The notes beneath the pieces are model-generated. The model did no database searches, was not told where the DNA came from, and worked only from the letters and a program-made list of their open reading frames with translations. DNA of 36,510 nucleotides, taken from positions 1-36,510 of the forward strand of contig JAFDVL010000044.1 of assembly GCA_018268995.1 (NCBI GenBank), in the 5' to 3' direction. This DNA comes from Acidobacteriota bacterium (GTDB taxonomy: Bacteria > Acidobacteriota > Blastocatellia > RBC074). Positions 9,108 to 17,395 of this stretch are shown here, piece after piece (positions within the stretch are counted from its first letter, which is position 1; each line of letters starts with the position of its first letter). The position numbers and the translations under genes are program-made.

Positions 9108-10055
9108 ATGAAAAGCAAAGAACTCCTGATCCATTACGGACGACAATTTGGCACGCTGGCCGGATTAATTGTTCTCTCGCTCGTCCTGTGGATTTTGACG
9201 CCGCATTTTCTGACCGTCTCGAACCTGCTGAACGTCGCGCAGCAAACCACCATCGTCGCCATTATTGCCGTTGGGATGACCTTTGTGATCATCACGGCAG
9301 GCATTGATCTGTCGGTCGGTTCCGTACTGGCTGTCGCAGGCGTCGTGATGGCAACACTGTTGCAAAAAGGCGTGCCGCCCGTGTTGGCGTTATTGGTGGG
9401 ATTGGGAACAGGCTTGCTCGGCGGTGTGCTGAATGGGTTGCTGATTACGATGGGCAAGTTGCCGCCGTTCATTGCGACGCTCGGCATGATGAGCATGGCG
9501 CGCGGCGCGGCGCTCGTCTTTACCGAAGGCCGTCCCGTCTCCGGCTTTTCGGATGCGTTTCGCTGGATTGCGGTTGGCGAAGTTTTGTATATCCCCGTGC
9601 CGGTGATTGTGATGTTGCTGGTGTACGGCATCGCACATTTTGTGCTGACGCGCACGAAGCTGGGGCGCTACACCTACGCCATCGGCGGCAACGAAGAAGC
9701 CGCGATTTTGTCGGGCGTGAATGTGCGGCTGTACAAAACGCTCGTCTATGGCCTGTGCGGGATGCTGAGCGGTTTGGCGGCGATCATCCTGACCGCGCGG
9801 CTGAATTCCGCCCAGCCAATTGCCGGGATGATGTACGAACTGGATGCGATTGCCGCAACTGTGATCGGCGGCACGAGCTTGACGGGCGGCGAAGGCACGG
9901 TGCTGGGTACGCTGATCGGCGCATTGATTATTGGCGTGTTGCGCAATGGGCTGAATTTGCTGGACATTTCTTCGTTCGTGCAACAGATCGTGATTGGTGC
10001 GGTGATTGTGGTCGCGGTGCTGTTGGATATGGCGTTGAAGGCGAGTCGGAAATAG
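9108..10055 (+). CDS. Sugar ABC transporter permease, RbsC type
   Basis: The 315-residue product is a very hydrophobic polytopic membrane protein with about eight to ten predicted membrane segments. It carries the family hallmark GIDLSVGSVLAVAGVVMA and the C-terminal GTSLTGGEGTVLGTLIGALI. It belongs to the branched-chain amino acid/ribose-type permeases and works with the ATPase at 7520 and the binding protein at 13334. GGTGA upstream of ATG 9108 is the likely ribosome binding site. Length and motifs are normal. The gene is separated from the ATPase by a palindrome, but all belong to one functional importer. Confidence 0.94.
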   Translation: MKSKELLIHYGRQFGTLAGLIVLSLVLWILTPHFLTVSNLLNVAQQTTIVAIIAVGMTFVIITAGIDLSVGSVLAVAGVVMATLLQKGVPPVLALLVGLGTGLLGGVLNGLLITMGKLPPFIATLGMMSMARGAALVFTEGRPVSGFSDAFRWIAVGEVLYIPVPVIVMLLVYGIAHFVLTRTKLGRYTYAIGGNEEAAILSGVNVRLYKTLVYGLCGMLSGLAAIILTARLNSAQPIAGMMYELDAIAATVIGGTSLTGGEGTVLGTLIGALIIGVLRNGLNLLDISSFVQQIVIGAVIVVAVLLDMALKASRK

Positions 10056-10089
10056 CGATGGAAACACGAAGCACCTGGGAAGCGCGGAA

Positions 10090-10293
10090 CGCCTGGGAGC
10101 GCAAGCGTCTCGCTTGCTACGCGAGCGAAGCGTCGCGCCCGCGTCACGAGGGAATCCGCGCAAGAGAATAGAGAGTGCCTCGCCAGGCGTGTGCGCGGTG
10201 GTAATTCGCTCACGGGGTAAGGGGTCTCCTCACTACGCTTGCGAGCTTCGTTGCACTTGCTCGTAGCAAGCGGGACGCTTGCGCTCCCAGGCG
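10090..10293. repeat. Inverted repeat, CCTGGGAGCGCA family (copy 2)
   Basis: The 32-base arms 10090-10121 and 10262-10293 pair with one mismatch. The left arm contains GCAAGCG, loop TCT, CGCTTGC; the right arm contains GCAAGCG, loop GGA, CGCTTGC. Each arm is thus a 7-bp hairpin, and the whole also pairs end to end. About 70 bases inside the left arm, and the flank of the right arm (GCGCTTCGCGTGCTCA), match the element at 13038-13293. It fills the gap between the permease and phosphatase genes (10056-10381), which holds no gene. Confidence 0.9.
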
Positions 10294-10381
10294 CTTCGCG
10301 TGCTCAGACTTGTCCTTCCTTCCGCGCGTGCTACAATGCGCCGCAGCCACAAGCAGTTCACGTCCAACAGGAGAAGCTTTC

Positions 10382-13036
10382 ATGCGCGGCACGCTACGCG
10401 ATCAGTTCCGAGACAAACATCCGTTTTTCTGGGTGGTCGTGATTGCTGCGGTGTATGCCGCGTGCGTTTGGGTGTTTACGGTGGCAATGGTCTACAAGTA
10501 TGCGGGGCTATCAAAGTTCGGCTATGACTTGGAGCGAAATCTGACCATCACTCGTGTTTACTCAGAAGGGCCAGCCGCAAACAAACTGCAAGCGGGCGAT
10601 GTCATTCGCGCCATTAACAATCAACCTGCCACATTAGAAAGTTTCGTCGAAAACGTAATCTTCAAGCCTGTTGGCGCAACTTATACGTTGGAAGTCGAGC
10701 GCAACGGCACACAACAACAGGTTGAACTGCGACTGCGGGTTTATATTGCGCCAGACGCGGCGGACACACAGCGGTTACTTGGACTCTTTAGCCTGCTCTC
10801 TTTCTGCGCTTTTCTCATTGCCATCTTCGCAGGGTTGCTCAGACCCGCTGACACAACGGTACGGCTCTTCTTTGCGGCCTTTTTTCTTGTCGGTTTGGGT
10901 ATTCCTAGTTTGCGACAGGTCTTTACGGTGCTCAATGAGACAGAACTTCTGCTCTCGAATGTTGCGTTCACGTTGCTGGGAAGCGCGTTTTTCCCCCTCC
11001 CCGTCATGTTTCACTTTTTCCTCCGGTTCCCGCCTGGACTTCCGGTTAGTCGATTTTGGGAAATTGTGAAATGGGCGTTATATACAGCGGCGATCCCTCT
11101 TCACGTAATCATGACGTGGTCTCTTTGGGCGGCCCGGGGCGTCGTCATAGTGGTTCCTTTCGCCATCCTGTTCATGCTTGGTGGGGGTCTCGCCCTCGTG
11201 ATGCTTTTAATTCGGAGTTATCGGTTAGCGAAAGAGCCTCATCAGAAGCAACGAATCAAATGGATCGTTAGTGGCAATTTGACGGTTCTATTTTTCTTTC
11301 TTCTCCTAATGCTTTTTGAGGGAGTACTCTGGCCCCGATTGTTTAGCCGGTCAAATCCCGTCGCTGAGATGATAGATCGCGTCCTGCTTTACCTGAGTCA
11401 CTTGATCCTCTTAGGTAACTTTGTGGCGTGGGCTTACGCGATCCTCAAGCACCGTGTGCTCGACATCAACGTCGTCATTCGTCGCAGCCTGCGCTACCTG
11501 CTCGCTTCGCGCGGCTTCATTCTCATCGAAGCCTTGCTTGCCTTTGCCCTGCTCAGCTTTGTGTTTGCCGGACGACTTGGTGTTTGGCTGGATCGCTTTG
11601 GCAGCAACACGCGCACGCTCATCACGATTCTTGGCACGGTGCTGATGGTGCTCGCGCTGCAAACCGTCAATCGCAAAATCCGCCCGCTGATTGATCGCCG
11701 TTTCTTTCGGGATGCGTATGACGCACAACAGATTTTGACCGAACTGACTTCCTCGCTGCGCGCGACGACGAATGTCAACGAGGTGCTGGAACTGACGACG
11801 GCGAAGATTCAGCAGGCGTTGTATGCCGCGAACGTGACGATTTTCTTGCGCAACGGACAACACGATTTCCAGAGCGCCGTGTCGAGCGATTATCACGAAC
11901 GCGAGAAGTCATCGCGGGCGATGAATCGTGAGCTGCATTTGCCGGAAGCAGCGTTTGTCGTGCAGCGCATTCACAATTCATCGCAACCGGCGGAAATTGA
12001 TTGGGACGATCCGTACTCGCCCGTCGCTACGCAGTTGGCGGCGATGGCGAACGGCGATGCGGCGGCGCAGCAGGAGTTCGACACGTTGCGCGCACTGAAA
12101 ACAAACCTAGTCTTGCCGCTCGCCGCCAAAGACGAATTGCTCGGCGTGTTGGCGTTGGGGCCGCGCGCGGGCGATTTGCCGTACTCGCGCGAAGACAAGC
12201 GGATGTTGATGAATGTGGCGGGGCAAACTGCTCTAGCCCTCGAAAACTCGCGCTTGATCGAACAGAAGATCGATCTCGAAGCCGAACACAACCGCAAAAC
12301 GCAGGAGTTGGAAGAAGCGCGTCGCTTGCAACTTTCGATGTTGCCCAAAGGCAATGTGAAATTAGACCGATTAGAAATCACAGGCGCGATGCGCACGGCG
12401 ACGGAAGTGGGCGGCGATTACTACGACTTTTTGCCGCTGCCGGATGGTCGCTACTGCGTGGTGATCGGCGATGCGACGGGACACGGAATGAGCGCAGGGC
12501 TGATTGTCGGGATGGTGAAGATGGGGTTGACGAGCCGCTTGCAAACCGCGCCCAGCTTGCAGCCGATGATTGAAGACTTGAACACAGCGCTGAAACTGTC
12601 GCTCGCGCATCGCGGCGTCGGGATGTGTTTGGGCGCGACGATGATTGACCTAACAACCTTGCAAGTCGAACTCTGCTCGAACGGAATGCCGTTTCCATAT
12701 CACTTCACGAATGGAACATTGCGCGCGCTTGAATTGAAAGCGCAGCCGCTAGGGTTTCTCAAGCGCGTGAATGTGCCGACCGCAATGCTACAAATGCAAC
12801 CAGGAGAGGCGTTGATTTGGGTGAGCGATGGGTTTGAAGAGCGAATGAACGCGCGCAATGAAGAATGGGGCGCAGCACAAGTCGCAGCAGCATTGATGGA
12901 AATTTGCACGCGCGAATCATCCGGCGCAACGATTGCGCGTGCCTTGATCGCCGCGTGTGATCGCGCATCGGATGGACGCAGCAATGATGACGATATGACG
13001 ATTGTGGTGATAACCGCATTGCGTGAAAGCGCGTAG
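10382..13036 (+). CDS. Membrane PDZ-GAF-SpoIIE-type PP2C serine/threonine phosphatase
   Basis: The 884-residue regulator starts at ATG 10382 after AGGAGAAGC. A further upstream start would begin inside the palindrome. The order is: one membrane segment (about 15-40), a PDZ-like domain (about 51-120; LQAGDVIRAINNQPA), about seven to nine membrane segments (128-430), a GAF-like domain (about 450-625), a short coiled coil with EEARRLQLSMLP (645-655), and a SpoIIE/RsbU-type phosphatase domain to the end. Metal-binding acids are visible: Asp679 in GGDYYD, Asp697 in GDATGHG, Asp816 in SDGFEE, and Asp869-871 in NDDDMTIVV. Such enzymes dephosphorylate anti-sigma-factor antagonists in partner-switching pathways. 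No antagonist or anti-sigma kinase gene is in the window. Its place between permease and binding-protein genes, bracketed by related palindromes, suggests insertion. Confidence 0.92.
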   Translation: MRGTLRDQFRDKHPFFWVVVIAAVYAACVWVFTVAMVYKYAGLSKFGYDLERNLTITRVYSEGPAANKLQAGDVIRAINNQPATLESFVENVIFKPVGATYTLEVERNGTQQQVELRLRVYIAPDAADTQRLLGLFSLLSFCAFLIAIFAGLLRPADTTVRLFFAAFFLVGLGIPSLRQVFTVLNETELLLSNVAFTLLGSAFFPLPVMFHFFLRFPPGLPVSRFWEIVKWALYTAAIPLHVIMTWSLWAARGVVIVVPFAILFMLGGGLALVMLLIRSYRLAKEPHQKQRIKWIVSGNLTVLFFFLLLMLFEGVLWPRLFSRSNPVAEMIDRVLLYLSHLILLGNFVAWAYAILKHRVLDINVVIRRSLRYLLASRGFILIEALLAFALLSFVFAGRLGVWLDRFGSNTRTLITILGTVLMVLALQTVNRKIRPLIDRRFFRDAYDAQQILTELTSSLRATTNVNEVLELTTAKIQQALYAANVTIFLRNGQHDFQSAVSSDYHEREKSSRAMNRELHLPEAAFVVQRIHNSSQPAEIDWDDPYSPVATQLAAMANGDAAAQQEFDTLRALKTNLVLPLAAKDELLGVLALGPRAGDLPYSREDKRMLMNVAGQTALALENSRLIEQKIDLEAEHNRKTQELEEARRLQLSMLPKGNVKLDRLEITGAMRTATEVGGDYYDFLPLPDGRYCVVIGDATGHGMSAGLIVGMVKMGLTSRLQTAPSLQPMIEDLNTALKLSLAHRGVGMCLGATMIDLTTLQVELCSNGMPFPYHFTNGTLRALELKAQPLGFLKRVNVPTAMLQMQPGEALIWVSDGFEERMNARNEEWGAAQVAAALMEICTRESSGATIARALIAACDRASDGRSNDDDMTIVVITALRESA

Positions 13037-13037
13037 C

Positions 13038-13293
13038 CCTGGGAGCGCAGGCGTCTCGCCTGCTGCGCGAGCGAAGCGATGCGCACGCGTCACGAGAGAA
13101 TCCACTAAAGAAAAAGGTAGTGGTAAAGCCAGGTAGGCTGTGTCAGTAGCCCGCGCGTGAGCAAGGGCTGGGATCGCTAATGCAGCCCTTGCTCACGCGC
13201 GGGCTACTGACACAGCAATAAAGCGATTCCCTCGCCACGCAAGCGAGCGTCGTTGCACTTGCTCGCAGCAGGCGGGACGCCTGCGCTCCCAGG
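13038..13293. repeat. Inverted repeat, CCTGGGAGCGCA family (copy 3)
   Basis: The 30-base arms 13038-13067 and 13264-13293 pair with one mismatch. The arm hairpins read GCAGGCG-TCT-CGCCTGC on the left and GCAGGCG-GGA-CGCCTGC on the right. Compared with the copy at 10090-10293, the A/T pairs of both hairpins have become G/C pairs, so base pairing is kept. A different, perfect palindrome (13137-13216) is nested inside. The element starts two bases after the phosphatase stop and fills the gap to the binding-protein gene. Confidence 0.9.
13137..13216. repeat. Perfect 34-base inverted repeat nested in another palindrome
   Basis: The arms 13137-13170 and 13183-13216 are exact reverse complements over 34 bases with a 12-base loop. 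The left arm begins GCTGTGTCAGTAGCCCGCG. The sequence is unrelated to the enclosing element, which suggests that one palindromic element was inserted into another. In RNA it would form a very stable hairpin between the phosphatase and binding-protein genes. Confidence 0.95.
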
Positions 13294-13333
13294 CGCTTCG
13301 CGTTCTCACAAGTATTTAATACCAGAAAGGATC

Positions 13334-14269
13334 ATGATGAAAAAACGATTTATCTTCTTACTGATTGCGTGTCTGCTCTTCGCACTCAGTTGCAATCGCG
13401 GCGAAACCACAACTTCCAATCAACCAACCATCGCGCTGGTCTTAAAAACGCTCAACAATCCCTTCTTCCTCGACATGCGCAAAGGCGCGGAAGAGACGGC
13501 GCAAAAGCTCGGCGTCACCTTGACCGTGCAGGCTGCCGAACGCGAAGTGGATGTCGAGAAGCAAATGCAGATCATCGAAAACCTGATCCAAACGAAAGTC
13601 TCTGCGCTCTGCATTACGCCGAGCGGCTCCAAGGAAGTCGTCCCGGCAATTGTGAAAGCAAACAAAGCCAACATCCCTGTCATCATTGTGGATACGCGCG
13701 TGAATGCGGAAGCATTGCAAGCTGCGAATGGCAAAGTCGCGGGCTTTATCGGTTCCGACAATTTGGCGGGTGGTCGTGTTGCGGGCGAGCTGGTGGCGAA
13801 GAAGCTTGATGGCAAAGGTAAGGTTGCAATCCTCGAAGGCATCCCCGGCCACGAAACCGGCGATTCGCGGCTGAAGGGCTTTCGTGAAGTGATGGCGAAA
13901 CATCCCGGCATCCAGATTGTTTCGTCACAAACCGCGAATTGGGAACGCGATCAGGGATTCAATGTGTTTCAGAATATTCTGCAAGCACACCCGGAAATTC
14001 AGGCGCTGTTTGCCTGTAGCGATTTAATGGCGCTCGGTGCGGTCGAAGCGATTGCGGCGGCGGGCAAGACGGGCAAGATTATTGTCGTCGGCTTCGATGC
14101 GTTTTCCGAAGCGCGCGAAGCGGTCAACAAAGGTACGATGCACGGAACCGTTGCGCAATCGCCGTACGAAATGGGCAAGACGGCAGTCGAGAATGCGGCC
14201 AAGCTATTGAAGGGCGAAAAAATTCAGGAAGATATTTCACTCGGTGTGCAATTGGTAACCAAGCAATGA
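13334..14269 (+). CDS. Sugar ABC transporter substrate-binding protein, RbsB type
   Basis: This 311-residue periplasmic-binding-protein fold (Peripla_BP_4, ribose/galactose class) binds the sugar taken up by the ATPase/permease pair. The start ATGATGAAAAAACG follows AAAGGATC. The signal peptide MMKKRFIFLLIACLLFALSC ends in a passable lipobox (ALS-C20), so it may be a lipoprotein. Family features are TLNNPFFLDMRKGAEE at the mature start, PVIIVDTRV, and the hinge/ligand region GRVAGELVAKKL, then FACSDLMALGAVEAI and VVGFDAF near the C-terminus. It is the third importer component, separated from the permease by the phosphatase gene, which is an unusual order. Confidence 0.93.
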   Translation: MMKKRFIFLLIACLLFALSCNRGETTTSNQPTIALVLKTLNNPFFLDMRKGAEETAQKLGVTLTVQAAEREVDVEKQMQIIENLIQTKVSALCITPSGSKEVVPAIVKANKANIPVIIVDTRVNAEALQAANGKVAGFIGSDNLAGGRVAGELVAKKLDGKGKVAILEGIPGHETGDSRLKGFREVMAKHPGIQIVSSQTANWERDQGFNVFQNILQAHPEIQALFACSDLMALGAVEAIAAAGKTGKIIVVGFDAFSEAREAVNKGTMHGTVAQSPYEMGKTAVENAAKLLKGEKIQEDISLGVQLVTKQ

Positions 14270-14280
14270 CGTGATAAAAA

Positions 14281-14415
14281 CCACAGAGATCACGGAGTTT
14301 TTAGAGACAGAATGAACAAGATTCCTGACAAGATTTACAAGAACGAACCGGTCAAGCTTGTAAATAATCACGTCAATCCTGTCAAATTCTTCTCGGTGTT
14401 CTCGGTCATTCGATT
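14281..14415. repeat. Degenerate palindromic intergenic element
   Basis: This spacer between binding protein and dehydrogenase genes is a decayed mirror. The outer CACAGAGATCACGGAG is an imperfect complement of CTCGGTGTTCTCGGT near 14391-14405. Inner GACAAGATTTACAAG faces CTTGTAAATAATCACG, with TTTACAAG (14334-14341) and CTTGTAAA (14357-14364) pairing exactly. An open frame runs through it from 14312 into the next gene but is not believed. It belongs to a third sequence family. Confidence 0.6.
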
Positions 14416-14434
14416 TATTCAGGAGCAGCAAATC

Positions 14435-15439
14435 ATGACAAAAAAATTAAATGTAGGAGTTGTGGGATTAGGCCGCCTCGGCAATCTTTATGCACGCTAT
14501 TTTTTAGGGCAAATTTCCAACGCGAATCTGGTGGCAGTCTCCGACATTCTGGAACCCGTCGCCGAAGCATTTGCCAACGATCACAACATTGACAAGTGCT
14601 ACCGCGACTATCACGATCTGGTAAATGATAAGGATGTTGATGCAGTTGTCATCGTCACGCCAACCAGTTTGCACAAGGAAGTTTCCATCGCGGCGATGGA
14701 GGCGGGCAAACCCGTTTTCTGCGAAAAGCCCTTGTCCACGTTGATGGAAGATTCGCTGGCAGTCAAAGAAGTGGTCGAACGCACGGGAGCATTTTTCCAC
14801 CTCGGTTTTATGCGCCGCTTTGATAAAGGCTATGCGGCGGCAAAACGAAAAATTGCTGACGGTGTCATCGGCACCCCCATTGTTTTCAAATCTACTTCGC
14901 GTGATCCCTTCCGACCGAGTTTGGAATATCTTGACCCTCAGCACAGCGGCGGACTGCTCACCGATTGCGGCATTCACGATATGGATTTGGCGCGGTGGTT
15001 GGTGGGTGAAGTGGCCAGCATTTACAGCATCGGCGATGTGCTGGCGTATCCTGAAATGAAACCCGTTGGCGATGTTGATAACGCCATCGCTACGCTGACG
15101 TTCGAGAGCGGCGCGTTGGGCGTGATTGACGTCAGCCGCAGCGGGATTTACGGCTATGACATCAAAACCGAAATTCTGGGAACGAAAGGCACATTACAAG
15201 TCGGCTACCTGCGCGAAACTCCGCTGTTTGTCCTGACCAGAGAGGGCGTCACACACGACACAGTGCCTTATTTTATGGAGCGTTTTGGGCAATCGTATGT
15301 GGATCAATTACAAAACTTTGTAGATCACGTCCGACAAGATCAATCGCCCGCGATTACCTGCGATGATGGCATTGCCGCCTTGCGCATCAGCCTGGCAGCA
15401 ACGCAATCGCTGCACGAAGGGCGACCTGTGACGGTTTGA
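14435..15439 (+). CDS. Gfo/Idh/MocA-family NAD(P)-dependent dehydrogenase (inositol dehydrogenase-like)
   Basis: The 334-residue cytoplasmic oxidoreductase has an N-terminal Rossmann fold (VGVVGLGRLGNLYARYF) and the signature EKPLSTLMEDS at about residue 97. The substrate-domain motif is GGLLTDCGIHDMDLARWL, where the Asp and His are the usual catalytic and sugar-binding residues of inositol 2-dehydrogenases. The ATG is chosen because AGGAG lies 9 bases upstream; the frame is open further back only through a palindrome. Length is typical of the family. With the TIM-barrel isomerase, zinc dehydrogenase and importer it suggests catabolism of inositol or a related polyol or sugar. Glucose-fructose or other sugar dehydrogenase activity is equally possible. 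The gene converges on the amidase gene with a gap of 25 bases and no obvious terminator. Confidence 0.9.
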   Translation: MTKKLNVGVVGLGRLGNLYARYFLGQISNANLVAVSDILEPVAEAFANDHNIDKCYRDYHDLVNDKDVDAVVIVTPTSLHKEVSIAAMEAGKPVFCEKPLSTLMEDSLAVKEVVERTGAFFHLGFMRRFDKGYAAAKRKIADGVIGTPIVFKSTSRDPFRPSLEYLDPQHSGGLLTDCGIHDMDLARWLVGEVASIYSIGDVLAYPEMKPVGDVDNAIATLTFESGALGVIDVSRSGIYGYDIKTEILGTKGTLQVGYLRETPLFVLTREGVTHDTVPYFMERFGQSYVDQLQNFVDHVRQDQSPAITCDDGIAALRISLAATQSLHEGRPVTV

Positions 15440-15464
15440 TGCAACGAATCCACGCACAGGGAAA

Positions 15465-16307
15465 TCATTTCGGCTTCACCAGCAATTCGTATTGATCGGG
15501 CTGACGATCCTTCAGACGATTCACTTCATGCTCGCCGGGCACACGAACAATGTGCTTATCACGGGATTGAAGAGGATGGATTTCTGCCAGCAACATTTGC
15601 TCACTGTCGTCTGCGCTTGCCAGAACACGCCCAAACGGATCAACGATGGAGGAGCGCCCAATAAACTTAATGCCGCGCTCAGTGCCAACACGATTGACCG
15701 CAACGTAATACACTTTATTTTCCAACGCCCGCGTCGGAACAACAAAATCCGGCACAGCACATCCACCACTTTCCGGCCAGTTGGTTGGCAGCGTAATCAA
15801 ATCTGCGCCTGCCAGCATCATGACGCGCGAGCTTTCCGGGAATGAACAGTCATAACAAATGTTCACCCCAACGCGCGCCAGTTGCGTGTCGTATACCTGA
15901 AATCCATCTTTGCCGTGAGCCGTGAAACGGTCTACGCCAAGATATGGAAGGTGAATTTTGCGATATTTCCCGATCAATCCCGCCGGACTGACAAGCACAG
16001 CAACATTGAAGAGTTGCTCTGCATCTCGTTCTAACATGCCCACCACCAAATGCAGATTGAGCTGCTTCGCAATTGACTCCAATGCTTCTGTTGCGGTTCC
16101 CGGAACGGTGTCTGCAATCTGCATTGCCTCTTCCAGGGAATCGAAGCAATAACCAGATACCGCGCATTCGGGGAAAACGGCCAGCGCAGCGCCTGCCTCG
16201 CGAGCGCGTTCGGCCCACATCAAGATCATGAGCAGGTTCACATCGGGGCGGGCCAGTTGGGGGGCACATTGAATGCCCGCGACGACAAAGGGTGTGGGGT
16301 CTGACAT
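15465..16307 (-). CDS. Nitrilase-superfamily carbon-nitrogen hydrolase
   Basis: The 280-residue enzyme carries the Glu-Lys-Cys triad of the superfamily: Glu47 in VFPECAVSGY, Lys117 in YRKIHLP and Cys151 in NICYDCSFPE. These enzymes hydrolyse amide or carbamoyl C-N bonds in the cytoplasm; the sequence looks closer to amidases and N-carbamoyl-amino-acid hydrolases than to true nitrilases. The start is MSDPTPFVV at 16307, preceded by AGAAGGAAC; a longer frame from 16346 has no better site. It is the third gene of a minus-strand group after the racemase-like and PHP-domain genes, with 39 bases to the PHP stop codon. That company hints at hydantoin, carbamoyl or amide catabolism, but this is inference. 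Confidence 0.9.
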   Translation of the reverse strand: MSDPTPFVVAGIQCAPQLARPDVNLLMILMWAERAREAGAALAVFPECAVSGYCFDSLEEAMQIADTVPGTATEALESIAKQLNLHLVVGMLERDAEQLFNVAVLVSPAGLIGKYRKIHLPYLGVDRFTAHGKDGFQVYDTQLARVGVNICYDCSFPESSRVMMLAGADLITLPTNWPESGGCAVPDFVVPTRALENKVYYVAVNRVGTERGIKFIGRSSIVDPFGRVLASADDSEQMLLAEIHPLQSRDKHIVRVPGEHEVNRLKDRQPDQYELLVKPK

Positions 16308-16346
16308 GGAAGTTCCTTCTCTCTTTGCTAAGTTGTGCCGGGGCAT

Positions 16347-17393
16347 TTACGGCAGAATTACAGGCTGTGTCCAGGCATATTCGCCGTTCGATTCGATCAC
16401 TTTCGCCCGAACATATTTTTCATTGCCTTGAATATCGTACGTTGCCGGGTTATCCGTGACTTCTTTCAGTAATTTTCCCCCGCTGCCGATAAACTGAACG
16501 CGAAAGCGAATATACGGGTCTCTGGCCTTCATCGTGATTTTGATTTGCTTGTTGCTCACCTGATAATCATCAAACTCAACGCCCGTCGAAGCGTAAAAAT
16601 CACCTTTTTCCATCGCCCCAATAATCGCAGCAGGGGTCAAACTTGCGGCGCGAACATAGATCCAGCCTTTGCCAGGTTTATCAGCATTCGGGTCCCACGG
16701 ACGTTTGAAATGGTGTGCATCATCCACAGCAACGCCATATTGCAATTTGCCACTGGTCAGCAGGATGTCCCACATTTCTTCCAGGCTTGGCATTCCGCCG
16801 CCACCCAGATTGTTGACGCGATGGTGGCCGTTGTAGATTTCAAATAACTTGCTGTTTTGTAATTGCATCAAGTCATCTGCCGTGATGGACCAATGAAAAT
16901 TTGGATGATTGACGTGCGGGATGCCACGCGCCGCCCGAATCGCATTTACATTGCGTTGCATCACGTCCACCACCGATTTGCCACCCTGTGGTTCCACCAG
17001 TTGCTCGACGTTCAATCCATTGATGTGAATTTGTTTGCCATTCAATTGCTCTGTCACCTCTTCCCCTTTAATCACCAGAAACTTTTCACGCGCACCATGA
17101 ACGGCATTCAGCCCGTCCACTTCGGTCAAATAGTTATGATCCGTCAGGAAGAGGAATTTATAGCCATTTTCACGATACCAGCGCACGACTTCTTCCGGGG
17201 TTGAATCGCCATCGCTATTCAGCGTGTGCGTGTGCGTATTGCCGCGATACCAGTTTAGTTTGGCAGGCCGCTGTGGTTGCTCCCCTGAAGTCAACGCAGT
17301 CAGGTTCGGACGCAACGCAGCAATACCAAGAACGATAATGACCGCAGCACATATCAGGCTATTGGTGAAAAATGAGGAGGAGTATTTAAGCAT
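16347..17393 (-). CDS. PHP-domain metal-dependent hydrolase, exported or membrane-anchored
   Basis: The 348-residue product starts with a hydrophobic segment (about residues 9-27, SFFTNSLICAAVIIVLGIAA) that may be a signal peptide or anchor. A PHP (polymerase and histidinol phosphatase) domain follows: GNTHTHTLNSDGDSTPEEVV (His54, His56, Asp61), LFLTDHNYLTEVDG (His86), HVNHPNFHW and AVDDAHHF supply metal ligands. A C-terminal beta-rich part follows. Family members hydrolyse phosphoesters or other esters with two or three metals. The start ATG 17393 lies three bases after the stop of the racemase-like gene, and its AAAAGGAAAA site overlaps that gene's end, so the genes are co-translated. An exported PHP enzyme between two presumed cytoplasmic enzymes is unusual. 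The substrate is unknown. Confidence 0.86.
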   Translation of the reverse strand: MLKYSSSFFTNSLICAAVIIVLGIAALRPNLTALTSGEQPQRPAKLNWYRGNTHTHTLNSDGDSTPEEVVRWYRENGYKFLFLTDHNYLTEVDGLNAVHGAREKFLVIKGEEVTEQLNGKQIHINGLNVEQLVEPQGGKSVVDVMQRNVNAIRAARGIPHVNHPNFHWSITADDLMQLQNSKLFEIYNGHHRVNNLGGGGMPSLEEMWDILLTSGKLQYGVAVDDAHHFKRPWDPNADKPGKGWIYVRAASLTPAAIIGAMEKGDFYASTGVEFDDYQVSNKQIKITMKARDPYIRFRVQFIGSGGKLLKEVTDNPATYDIQGNEKYVRAKVIESNGEYAWTQPVILP

Positions 17394-17395
17394 CG

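Noticed and set aside
13253..13333. Longer start for the sugar-binding protein
   Set aside because: It begins inside the palindrome and would bury the signal peptide; ATG 13334 has a proper site.
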